Below, in pieces: positions 1 to 6,947 of a stretch of DNA of 21,832 nucleotides. A program made the position numbers and the translations under genes. Below the pieces are notes generated by a model. That model saw only the letters and a program-made list of their open reading frames with translations. It did no database searches and was not told the DNA's origin. Numbering within the stretch: position 1 is the stretch's first letter; each line of letters starts with the position of its first letter. Origin of the DNA: an uncultured beta proteobacterium (GTDB taxonomy: Bacteria > Pseudomonadota > Gammaproteobacteria > Burkholderiales > Burkholderiaceae); contig CAIMXN010000061.1 of assembly GCA_903845455.1 (NCBI GenBank), positions 1 to 21,832 on the forward strand, in the 5' to 3' direction.

Positions 1-1289
1 GCAAGCAGAATGTTACTAGTGCTGGCAATATTCAAGTAAATGCACAAATCAAAAAACTGATTCTGCTAGATCGTCCATGGACTGATGTTGGCTTAATCGC
101 GAATAACAAAAATGATGTCTGGCAACTGCGCCTCAATTCCCCACAAGTTGCTGGGTAACTTGCGTGGCAAGAAGAGAATGCAAGTAATCCGAGTGGCTTA
201 ATTTCTGGGCACTTAAGTCGCTTAAAAATTCCAGAGATACCCCCCAGTACAAACTCTTTATCAGAGCCCGCCATCAAAAATCAAAGCTCTCTTTCGCAAC
301 AGAGCAAGATTAAAGAGAAACTGAGTCCTGACTCTATACCCAGTTTAAATATCACTATCGATGATTTTTCTTGCCCGAAAGCGCAACTAGGGTCGCTCAA
401 GATTAAGTCCCGCACCAGCAAAAATCTCTTAAACATCGAATCTGTTCAGATATCCAACCTGCAAGGAAACTCTACTCTCTCAGGGCAGTGGATTGGCGGT
501 GGCGGAGATAAAAAAGACCATAGCGTACTAAACATTGATTTAGACGTAAAAGATGCCGGGCAAATTGTTGCCCATTGGAGCAATACTAAATCTGTGGAAG
601 GTGGTCAAGGCAAGCTCACTGGAAAACTTAAATGGGATGGCGACTTCTTGACTCCAGACTATCAAACACTCTTAGGAACAATAAATCTTCATTTAATTAA
701 GGGGCGTTTGTTAGAGGTGAACTCGGATGCCGCTAAACTTCTTAATGTCTTGAGTCTACAAAGTCTCTTTAAATTTGCTACCCTTGATCTGCAAGGGAGT
801 ATTGGCAATATTGTGGCGAAAGGAACAGCCTTTAATTCTATTGAGAGCGGTTTTGACATCAGCAATGGTATTGCCAAAACTAATCTATTTACCATGGAGT
901 TGGATCAAGCACGTGTTGCTATTAATGGTCAAATTAATATCCCCAAAGAAACTCAGGATCTTCGTGTCACAGTATTCCCAACGATTGATGCTGCTGCTGG
1001 GTCAGTAGTTGCTGCGTTTGTGATTAATCCCATTGTTGGTCTGAGTGCTTTAGTAGGTCAATACCTCATCACTGACCAAATTAATCGCGCCATGCAAACC
1101 GATTATTTGGTACAGGGTTCATGGACTGATCCTGAAATTATTCCCTTAGATCAAAAAGGGCAGCCCATAGATTCAAAAACCTTGGATAACATTCGAAGCA
1201 AAGGATTGCTAAAAGAGCAATCTAAGCCAAATGCGCCTAGCGCCCCAAATCCTTCGCCCCCAACAAGTACTACTAGCACTCCAATCTAA
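1..1289 (+). pseudogene. yhdP: YhdP-like AsmA-family protein, C-terminal part, interrupted by an in-frame stop
   Basis: This is the 3' end of a gene that begins before the window. The frame is open from base 3 to the TAA at 1287-1289 except for one TAA at 156-158. The protein-like sequence continues smoothly across that stop, with 51 codons before it and 376 after it. The last third looks like the conserved end of YhdP/DUF3971 proteins: a VFPTIDAAAG-type stretch, a hydrophobic INPIVGLSALVGQYLI segment, then YLVQGSWTDPEIIPL, followed by a Pro/Ser/Thr-rich tail. YhdP is an inner-membrane-anchored AsmA-like protein. Together with TamB and YdbH it is known to carry phospholipids to the outer membrane. 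The gene sits upstream of a nitrilase and tldD, as in relatives. A GTG at 594 could be called as a start, but it is mid-domain with no ribosome binding site, so I do not treat 594-1289 as a separate gene. The stop may be a real nonsense mutation or a base error. I am fairly sure of the family. Confidence 0.75.
156..158 (+). other. Premature in-frame TAA in yhdP
   Basis: Reading codons from base 3, the frame runs NSPQVAG, then TAA, then LAWQEEN, with no shift in phase on either side. A single base change, for example from CAA (Gln) or GAA (Glu), would explain it. There is no sign of an indel. Confidence 0.85.
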
Positions 1290-1312
1290 CCGTCTCTTTA
1301 TTGCGAATATCG

Positions 1313-2146
1313 ATGAGCGTATCAGCCATACCTTCTGAACTAAAGATAGCTTCTATTCAGATGATCTCCACGCCAGTTCTTCAAGAGAACTTGGATACAG
1401 CCAATAGACTGATTGCGCAGGTAGCGAAAGCGGGAGCTCAGCTTGCCGTTCTTCCTGAGTATTTTTGTCTCATGGGCTTAAAAGATACGGATAAAGTTCT
1501 TGCCAAAGAGAAATTAGGGAGCGGCCCCATTCAAGAGCAGCTTGCTGCCATGGCAAAAGCAAATAATATCTACTTGGTTGCAGGCACTATTCCACTAGAA
1601 GCGCAAGATTCCAACAAGGTATTAAATACCACCCTAGTCTTTGATAATCAAGGTCAGCGTATTGGGCGTTACGATAAGATTCACTTATTTGGATTCCAAA
1701 GCGCTACTGAACGCTATGAAGAATCAGAAACAATCGAAGCGGGTAATACTGCTGGCGTACTGTCGATTAACATCAACCAGCAAGATTGGCGCATTGGCTT
1801 AAGTATTTGTTATGACCTGCGGTTTCCGGAGCTCTATCGATCTCTAGGAGTTGTTGATTGCCACATCATTCCAGCGGCATTTACTTATACAACTGGTAAA
1901 GACCATTGGGAAATTCTACTCAGGGCGCGCGCGATTGAAAATCAATGCTATGTCTTGGCATCAGCCCAGGGTGGAACCCATATTAATCAACGTCGTACTT
2001 GGGGTAATAGCATGTTGATTGACCCCTGGGGTGCTGTATTAGCAAACCTTCCTGAAGGCGAAGGCTTTATTTCGGGGATTCTGAGCAAAGATAAATTAAA
2101 CGAGGTACGCTCTAAGCTCCCTGCACTAAAACACCGCAAGCTATAA
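1313..2146 (+). CDS. Carbon-nitrogen hydrolase (Nit1-like amidase)
   Basis: A single-domain nitrilase-superfamily amidohydrolase of 277 residues, the usual length for the NIT1/NIT2 branch. The catalytic triad is visible: Glu49 in LPEYF, Lys122 in DKIHLF and Cys166 in ICYDLRFPELYR. The RFPELYR context after the cysteine and the RARAIENQCYV block are typical of the NIT1/omega-amidase clade. Some members remove deaminated glutathione as metabolite repair, but the substrate cannot be read from sequence. The protein is cytoplasmic, with no signal peptide. I chose ATG 1313. A TTG at 1301 would add four residues, and neither start has a clear Shine-Dalgarno. The gene lies 23 bp after the yhdP stop and 23 bp before tldD, so it is probably cotranscribed with them. 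Related Burkholderiales carry the same trio. Confidence 0.9.
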   Translation: MSVSAIPSELKIASIQMISTPVLQENLDTANRLIAQVAKAGAQLAVLPEYFCLMGLKDTDKVLAKEKLGSGPIQEQLAAMAKANNIYLVAGTIPLEAQDSNKVLNTTLVFDNQGQRIGRYDKIHLFGFQSATERYEESETIEAGNTAGVLSININQQDWRIGLSICYDLRFPELYRSLGVVDCHIIPAAFTYTTGKDHWEILLRARAIENQCYVLASAQGGTHINQRRTWGNSMLIDPWGAVLANLPEGEGFISGILSKDKLNEVRSKLPALKHRKL

Positions 2147-2169
2147 ATCGAAAGATTGACCGAAATATT

Positions 2170-3660
2170 ATGAATGCACCAGAAGCACTATTTCCAACTG
2201 ATTGGGCTAAACCCAAAAAACAAGTTGATCTTGTTAAGTTAGCTAAATCAATTCTGCTTGAGCCCACTGGTTTATCTGAGCAAGACTTACATCACACCTT
2301 TGGCAGTATGTTTTTGCATCGTCTCGATGATGCCGATTTGTACTTCCAACATACCCGAAGTGAAAGCTGGAGCCTTGAAGAAGGCATTGTCAAATCGGGT
2401 AGTTTTAATATTGATCAAGGTGTAGGTGTCCGCGCAATCTATGGCGATAAAACTGCCTTTGCTTATTCAGATGAAATTAATTTAGAGGCATTAAGTAAGG
2501 CAGCAAAAGCAACCCGTGTGATTGGTCCCGAAGGTGGTAAGCAAGCCATTGCCAGCAAAATCTTTAACCCCATCTCTAACGGGCTGTACTCTGATTTGAA
2601 TCCTTTAGATTCACTTCAACCTAAAGAAAAAATTGCCCTACTGGAAGCCATCGAGCGCCGCGCTAAAGCACGTGACCCGCGCATCATTCAGGTGATGGCC
2701 AGCCTTGCTGGAGAGTTTGATGTTGTCTTAGTAATCCGTGCTGATGGCCTACTTGCTGCAGACATTCGGCCACTGGTACGTGTATCAGTTCATGTGATCG
2801 CTGAGCAAAATGGACGCCGCGAATCTGGCTCATCTGGCGGCGGCGCAAGACATGATTACACTTACTTCAATACCGAGCTCATCAATCAATACGTCGATGA
2901 AGCTGTGGATGGTGCGCTAGTTAACCTTGACTCACGTGCGGCACCCGCTGGACCAATGACGGTGGTGATGGGACCAGGCTGGCCAGGAGTCTTACTCCAT
3001 GAAGCAGTGGGTCATGGATTGGAAGGTGACTTCAATCGCAAAGGCTCTTCCGCCTTTGCGGGACGTATTGGCCAACGAGTTGCAGCTAAGGGTGTTACGG
3101 TAGTAGATGATGGCACCCTCTCTGGTCGTCGCGGCTCGCTGAATATTGACGATGAAGGCACCCCAACTCAATGTACCACTCTGATTGAGGATGGCATTCT
3201 GAAGGGCTATATTCAGGATAGTCTGAATGCCCGTCTAATGAAGATGCCACTTACCGGCAATGGCAGACGTGAAAGCTTTGCCTCTCTACCAATGCCTCGC
3301 ATGACGAATACCTATATGCTGGCTGGCAAAGATGATCCCCAAGAAATTGTTGCCAGCATCAAACGCGGACTTTATGCAGTCAATTTTGGTGGAGGCCAGG
3401 TCGATATCACGAGTGGCAAATTTGTGTTTTCAGCATCCGAAGCCTACTGGGTTGAAAACGGCAAAATCCAATACCCTGTTAAAGGCGCTACGATTATTGG
3501 CAGCGGTCCAGAGTCTCTAAAACAGGTCTCTATGATCGGAAATGACCTGAAATTAGATGGTGGTGTGGGCGTTTGCGGCAAGGAAGGACAAAGCGTCCCT
3601 GTGGGAGTTGGACAGCCCACTTTGCGGATTGACAGCTTAACTGTGGGTGGAACCGCCTGA
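2170..3660 (+). CDS. tldD: Metalloprotease TldD
   Basis: A TldD-family protein of 496 residues, slightly longer than the E. coli protein. The zinc site HExxxH appears as His277-Glu278-AVG-His282 inside LLHEAVGHGLEGDF. The C-terminal GVCGKEGQSVPVGVGQP block, which the family also conserves, is present. TldD works with TldE (PmbA) as a heterodimeric cytoplasmic metalloprotease that cleaves unfolded peptides; known roles include microcin B17 maturation and CcdA antitoxin degradation. No tldE is in this window, so the partner must be encoded elsewhere. The start ATG has no strong ribosome binding site, and the gene follows the nitrilase by 23 bp, which suggests cotranscription. TldD is followed after 19 bp by the DAHP synthase gene. 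Confidence 0.95.
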   Translation: MNAPEALFPTDWAKPKKQVDLVKLAKSILLEPTGLSEQDLHHTFGSMFLHRLDDADLYFQHTRSESWSLEEGIVKSGSFNIDQGVGVRAIYGDKTAFAYSDEINLEALSKAAKATRVIGPEGGKQAIASKIFNPISNGLYSDLNPLDSLQPKEKIALLEAIERRAKARDPRIIQVMASLAGEFDVVLVIRADGLLAADIRPLVRVSVHVIAEQNGRRESGSSGGGARHDYTYFNTELINQYVDEAVDGALVNLDSRAAPAGPMTVVMGPGWPGVLLHEAVGHGLEGDFNRKGSSAFAGRIGQRVAAKGVTVVDDGTLSGRRGSLNIDDEGTPTQCTTLIEDGILKGYIQDSLNARLMKMPLTGNGRRESFASLPMPRMTNTYMLAGKDDPQEIVASIKRGLYAVNFGGGQVDITSGKFVFSASEAYWVENGKIQYPVKGATIIGSGPESLKQVSMIGNDLKLDGGVGVCGKEGQSVPVGVGQPTLRIDSLTVGGTA

Positions 3661-3681
3661 TACGGCTTAAAATATCCGTAT
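3660..3681 (+). promoter_or_regulatory. Inverted repeat across the DAHP synthase start
   Basis: A perfect 6 bp inverted repeat, ATACGG - 10 nt - CCGTAT, begins at the last base of the tldD stop and ends in the first two bases of the aroG ATG (3680-3682). Between the arms lies TAAAAT (3668-3673), a 5/6 match to a -10 hexamer that would place transcription onset at the ATG. No good -35 lies at the right distance. It could be a start-masking hairpin, a leaderless promoter or chance. Confidence 0.3.
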
Positions 3682-4804
3682 GAGCCAACAAAATACTAAT
3701 CCAGCCAATTGGTACTCTGCCGTCGATAAAACGTCAGATACCGACGACCAACGCATTCATAACATCACTGTTCTGCCTCCGCCAGAGCATTTGATCCGCT
3801 TTTTCCCAATTGCGGGAACCCCAACCGAATCATTGATCAGCAAAACCCGCACCAAGATTCGCGACATTATTCACGGTAAAGACGACCGCTTATTAGTCAT
3901 TATTGGACCGTGTTCCATTCATGACCCAAGAGCAGCTCTTGAATATTGCCAGCGCCTCATGACTGAACGTGAGCGCTTTGCTAGTGAACTTGAAATTGTG
4001 ATGCGGGTATATTTTGAAAAACCACGCACTACCGTTGGATGGAAAGGTCTGATCAATGACCCTTATCTTGATGAAAGTTATCGCATTGAAGAAGGTTTGC
4101 GGATTGCCCGTCAAGTACTCATGGAAATTAATCGACTGGGCATGCCAGCAGGCAGCGAATTCCTCGATGTGATTTCTCCGCAATATATAGCCGACCTTAT
4201 TTCTTGGGGTGCGATCGGCGCTCGCACAACTGAAAGCCAAGTTCATCGTGAACTCGCTTCTGGTTTATCTGCACCTATTGGCTTTAAGAATGGCACGGAT
4301 GGCAATATCAAAATTGCTACTGATGCCATTCAAGCGGCTAGTCGGCCACATCATTTCTTATCAGTTCATAAAAATGGTCAAGTTTCGATCGTCGAAACTA
4401 AAGGTAATAAAGACTGTCATGTTATTTTGCGCGGTGGTAAAGAGCCAAATTACGAAGCCAGCTTTGTCGATGCTGCCTGTGCCGAGCTAGCAGCAGCAAA
4501 GCTTCCAGCCAGCCTGATGGTGGATCTATCACATGCAAATTCAAGTAAAAATCATGAGCGTCAAATTGTGGTTGCTGAAAATATTGCAGAGCAAATTGAA
4601 TCTGGCTCACGAAAAATATTTGGCGTCATGATTGAAAGCCACCTAAAAGATGGTGCTCAGAAATTTACACCTGGTAAGGACGACCCAAATAAATTGGAAT
4701 ATGGCAAGAGTATTACGGATGCCTGTATTAACTGGGAAGATTCAATCAATGTGTTACAACGTTTAGCTACTGCAGTGAAAACTCGTCGCAAAGCTAAAAA
4801 ATAA
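3680..4804 (+). CDS. aroG: 3-deoxy-7-phosphoheptulonate synthase, class I (AroF/G/H type)
   Basis: The first enzyme of the shikimate pathway, condensing phosphoenolpyruvate and erythrose 4-phosphate to DAHP in the cytoplasm. At 374 residues it is slightly longer than E. coli AroG and matches it almost block for block: IGPCSIHDP with the metal-ligand Cys78, MRVYFEKPRTTVGWKGLIND, GARTTESQVHRELASG, GFKNGTDG, ILRGGKEPNY, the SHANSSK block and YGKSITDACI. These cover the PEP and metal sites. The N-terminal extension and ring-contact regions expected of feedback-regulated class I enzymes are present, but I cannot tell whether Phe, Tyr or Trp is the inhibitor, so the symbol is by overall resemblance. 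No ribosome binding site precedes the ATG, which overlaps an inverted repeat. Translation may be leaderless or depend on tldD. A hairpin terminator follows directly. Confidence 0.93.
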   Translation: MSQQNTNPANWYSAVDKTSDTDDQRIHNITVLPPPEHLIRFFPIAGTPTESLISKTRTKIRDIIHGKDDRLLVIIGPCSIHDPRAALEYCQRLMTERERFASELEIVMRVYFEKPRTTVGWKGLINDPYLDESYRIEEGLRIARQVLMEINRLGMPAGSEFLDVISPQYIADLISWGAIGARTTESQVHRELASGLSAPIGFKNGTDGNIKIATDAIQAASRPHHFLSVHKNGQVSIVETKGNKDCHVILRGGKEPNYEASFVDAACAELAAAKLPASLMVDLSHANSSKNHERQIVVAENIAEQIESGSRKIFGVMIESHLKDGAQKFTPGKDDPNKLEYGKSITDACINWEDSINVLQRLATAVKTRRKAKK

Positions 4805-4818
4805 AATCATTCACATTT

Positions 4819-4854
4819 AAAAATGAGGTTAAGTTACTTAGCCTCATTTTTTTT
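4819..4854. terminator. Bidirectional hairpin terminator between aroG and the adenosyltransferase gene
   Basis: A perfect 10 bp stem, AAAAATGAGG (4819-4828) with CCTCATTTTT (4842-4851), is extended inside by TAAG/CTTA. On the + strand it is followed by an uninterrupted T run; on the - strand the arm itself ends in five Ts. The stop codon of the - strand gene (4834-4836) lies in the hairpin, so one element can end both convergent transcripts. Confidence 0.85.
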
Positions 4855-5415
4855 GTCAGTCTTTTGATGGTTCCAAAGAATGTCCGTGCCACCCGCTGCC
4901 CGGTTCAAAACTCGTGACAAGACAAATAACAAATCCGATAGGCGATTGACGTATTGACGTGGGGCATCGTACAAAGGTTCTACCCAGCCAAGTCGCACAA
5001 TAGAGCGCTCGGCTCTTCTGCAAACAGTTCGACAAACATGCGCTTGTGCGGCAGCACGAGTGCCACCAGGCAGAATAAATTCAGTCAGTGGGGGCAAAGT
5101 CACGTTGTATTTCTCAAGCCAAACATCCAACTGAGCAACATGCTCTGGTTTGAGTAGGGTGTAATTGGGAATACAAAGCTCGCCACCCAAATCAAAAAGA
5201 TCATGCTGCACCTGCAAAAATAGTGTGCGGAGCTCCACAGAAATGCTTTCAGGCAGGGTTTCAGTCATCAGAACGCCAATTTCGGAGTTCAGCTCATCCA
5301 CGTCACCCATGGCACAAATCCGTAGATGATCCTTTTCTACACGGCTGCCATCACCTAATCCAGTCATTCCAGCATCACCAGTTCTGGTGGCAATTTTTGA
5401 AAGTCGATTTCCCAT
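4834..5415 (-). CDS. Cob(I)alamin adenosyltransferase, PduO type
   Basis: Transfers the adenosyl group of ATP to cob(I)alamin, making coenzyme B12 in the cytoplasm. The 193-residue protein has the N-terminal ATP-binding motif TRTGDAGMTGLGDGSR (residues 10-25), then the MGDVDELNSEIG segment. The C-terminal CRRAERS and YVNRLSDLLFVLSR helices with a GTDILW ending are the hallmarks of the trimeric PduO/MMAB family rather than the CobA/BtuR family. The C-terminal tail is short and Lys/Asn-rich. No other B12 gene is in the window. The gene is divergent from glcD with 26 bp between start codons. A near-consensus promoter places transcription onset at or next to the ATG, so the mRNA is probably leaderless and has no room for a cobalamin riboswitch. 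Confidence 0.93.
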   Translation of the reverse strand: MGNRLSKIATRTGDAGMTGLGDGSRVEKDHLRICAMGDVDELNSEIGVLMTETLPESISVELRTLFLQVQHDLFDLGGELCIPNYTLLKPEHVAQLDVWLEKYNVTLPPLTEFILPGGTRAAAQAHVCRTVCRRAERSIVRLGWVEPLYDAPRQYVNRLSDLLFVLSRVLNRAAGGTDILWNHQKTDKKNEAK

Positions 5416-5426
5416 GTGGTCATTAT
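5397..5426 (+). promoter_or_regulatory. Candidate glcD promoter overlapping the divergent one
   Basis: TTGAAA (5397-5402, 5/6 to the -35 consensus) lies 18 nt before CATTAT (5421-5426, 4/6 to the -10). Onset would be near 5433, giving a 9-18 nt leader. The -10 shares bases 5422-5426 with the opposing TATAAT, so both could not be occupied at once. A second -10-like TAAAAT at 5438-5443 lies 7 nt before the ATG at 5451, without a clear -35. Confidence 0.4.
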
Positions 5427-5450
5427 AGGTAAGTGGCTAAAATGAGTCAT
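5422..5450 (-). promoter_or_regulatory. Promoter of the adenosyltransferase gene, predicted leaderless
   Basis: On the - strand, ATGACT (5450-5445, 4/6 to TTGACA with the TGAC core intact) is followed after exactly 17 nt by a perfect TATAAT (5427-5422). Seven bases downstream of the hexamer is the A of the ATG at 5415. This fits a sigma-70 promoter whose transcript starts at the initiation codon. The -35 lies over the start region of glcD. Confidence 0.6.
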
Positions 5451-6947
5451 ATGAATACGGTGACCATACCCCCAGACCAAGTAACCATCCAAGCCCTGCA
5501 ATCCAAGCTCGTATCGGCCCTTAAACCGATTCTTCCAGAATATGCCCTACTCTGGGAGCCTGAAGATACTATCCCTTATGAATGCGATGGCTTGGCAGCC
5601 TATCGCCGCATGCCTTTAGCAGTTGCTCTCCCCGAGACTGAGGCACAAGCAGCGCAGATCCTCAGGATTTGTTACGCCATGAATATCCCCGTAGTGCCAC
5701 GCGGATCTGGCACAGGTTTATCTGGTGGTGCCATGCCCATTGCGCAAGGACTAGTGCTCTCGCTGGCCAAGCTCAAGAAGATTATCAGTGTTGACGCTTT
5801 CACTAGGACCGCAGTAGTACAACCTGGCGTGCGCAACTTAGCCATCTCTGAAGCAGTGGCGCACCTAGGCCTGTATTACGCTCCAGACCCTTCATCGCAA
5901 ATTGCCTGCTCTATTGGTGGCAATGTGAATGAGAACTCTGGTGGTGTTCACTGCCTCAAGTATGGTCTCACATTACACAATGTTTTAAGGGTTCGCGGTC
6001 TTTTAATGAATGGTGAAGCCGTTGAATTTGGCAGCTTAGCGCCAGATTCCCCAGGTCTAGATTTATTAGCTGTCATGATTGGTAGCGAAGGGATGCTCGC
6101 TGTCGTTACAGAAGTGACTGTGAAGTTGGTTGCTAAACCAAAATTGGCTCGCGTCATCATGGCAAGCTTTAATGACATTGAAAAAGGTGGCAATGCGGTG
6201 GCTGCCATCATTGCAGCAGGCATCATTCCTGCCGGCCTTGAAATGATGGATAAAGCCACTACCCGCGCCGTTGAGGAGTTTGTACACGCTGGCTATGACT
6301 TAGAAGCTGAAGCAATTTTGTTATGCGAGTCTGACGGTACACCCGAAGAAGTCGCCGAAGAAATTGCGCGCATGACTAAAGTCCTCGAAGAAGCTGGCGC
6401 AAGTGGTATTCAGATTTCTCAAGATGAAACTGAGCGTCTCAAATTTTGGAGTGGTCGGAAGAATGCTTTCCCAGCTGCTGGCCGCATCGCCGCAGACTAC
6501 TATTGCATGGATGGCACTATTCCCCGCAGACACATTGCCACTTTATTAAAACGCATCCAAGTAATGGAAAAGAAATATGGTCTTGGCTGCTTAAATGTAT
6601 TTCATGCGGGTGATGGCAATATGCACCCACTGATTTTATTTAATGGTGCTGATCAGGATGAATGGCATCGTGCGGAAGACTTTGGTACTGAAATTTTAGA
6701 GGCCTGCGTTGAGCTCGGCGGCACTATTACTGGCGAGCATGGCGTTGGTATCGAAAAAATTAATTCAATGTGCGTGCAATTTGGTGAGGGTGAACGTGAA
6801 TCTTTCTGGGGTGTAAAAGAGGCATTCGACCCAGAACGCTTACTCAATCCCGATAAAGCGATTCCTACTTTGCATCGCTGTGCCGAATACGGTCGTATGC
6901 GGATTAGTGGCGGGGTTCTGCCTTTCCCAGAATTGGAGCGCTTCTAA
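5442..6947 (+). CDS. glcD: Glycolate oxidase subunit GlcD (FAD-linked)
   Basis: The catalytic flavin subunit of the membrane-associated glycolate dehydrogenase, which oxidises glycolate to glyoxylate and passes electrons to the quinone pool. Domains in order: an FAD-binding PCMH-type domain with PRGSGTGLSGGAMP (near residue 88) and CSIGGNVNENSGG, then the FAD-oxidase C-terminal domain with HAGDGNMHP (from residue 388) and TGEHGVGIEK (around residue 432). The length of about 500 residues is normal. The frame is open from a GTG at 5433, but I prefer ATG 5442. ATG 5451 is a plausible alternative, and none has a good Shine-Dalgarno. The stop overlaps the glcE start by one base. The same fold serves D-lactate dehydrogenases, but the adjacent glcE and glcF support glycolate. 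No glcC-type regulator lies nearby. Confidence 0.93.
   Translation: MSHMNTVTIPPDQVTIQALQSKLVSALKPILPEYALLWEPEDTIPYECDGLAAYRRMPLAVALPETEAQAAQILRICYAMNIPVVPRGSGTGLSGGAMPIAQGLVLSLAKLKKIISVDAFTRTAVVQPGVRNLAISEAVAHLGLYYAPDPSSQIACSIGGNVNENSGGVHCLKYGLTLHNVLRVRGLLMNGEAVEFGSLAPDSPGLDLLAVMIGSEGMLAVVTEVTVKLVAKPKLARVIMASFNDIEKGGNAVAAIIAAGIIPAGLEMMDKATTRAVEEFVHAGYDLEAEAILLCESDGTPEEVAEEIARMTKVLEEAGASGIQISQDETERLKFWSGRKNAFPAAGRIAADYYCMDGTIPRRHIATLLKRIQVMEKKYGLGCLNVFHAGDGNMHPLILFNGADQDEWHRAEDFGTEILEACVELGGTITGEHGVGIEKINSMCVQFGEGERESFWGVKEAFDPERLLNPDKAIPTLHRCAEYGRMRISGGVLPFPELERF

Noticed and set aside
1201..1286. Pro/Ser/Thr-rich tail of yhdP as a repeat or secretion signal
   Set aside because: It is short low-complexity sequence with no regular repeat unit. 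Such tails are common at protein ends.
594..1289. A separate 231-residue gene starting at GTG 594
   Set aside because: The frame is already protein-like and continuous upstream of it, there is no Shine-Dalgarno, and the start would fall in the middle of the YhdP domain.
3629..3634. Perfect TTGACA as the aroG -35
   Set aside because: It lies 33 nt before the TAAAAT hexamer, far beyond the usual 16-18 nt, and no other -10 is placed correctly.
5416..5441. Cobalamin riboswitch before the adenosyltransferase gene
   Set aside because: The gap is 26 bp and the predicted transcript starts at the ATG, so there is no room for the element.
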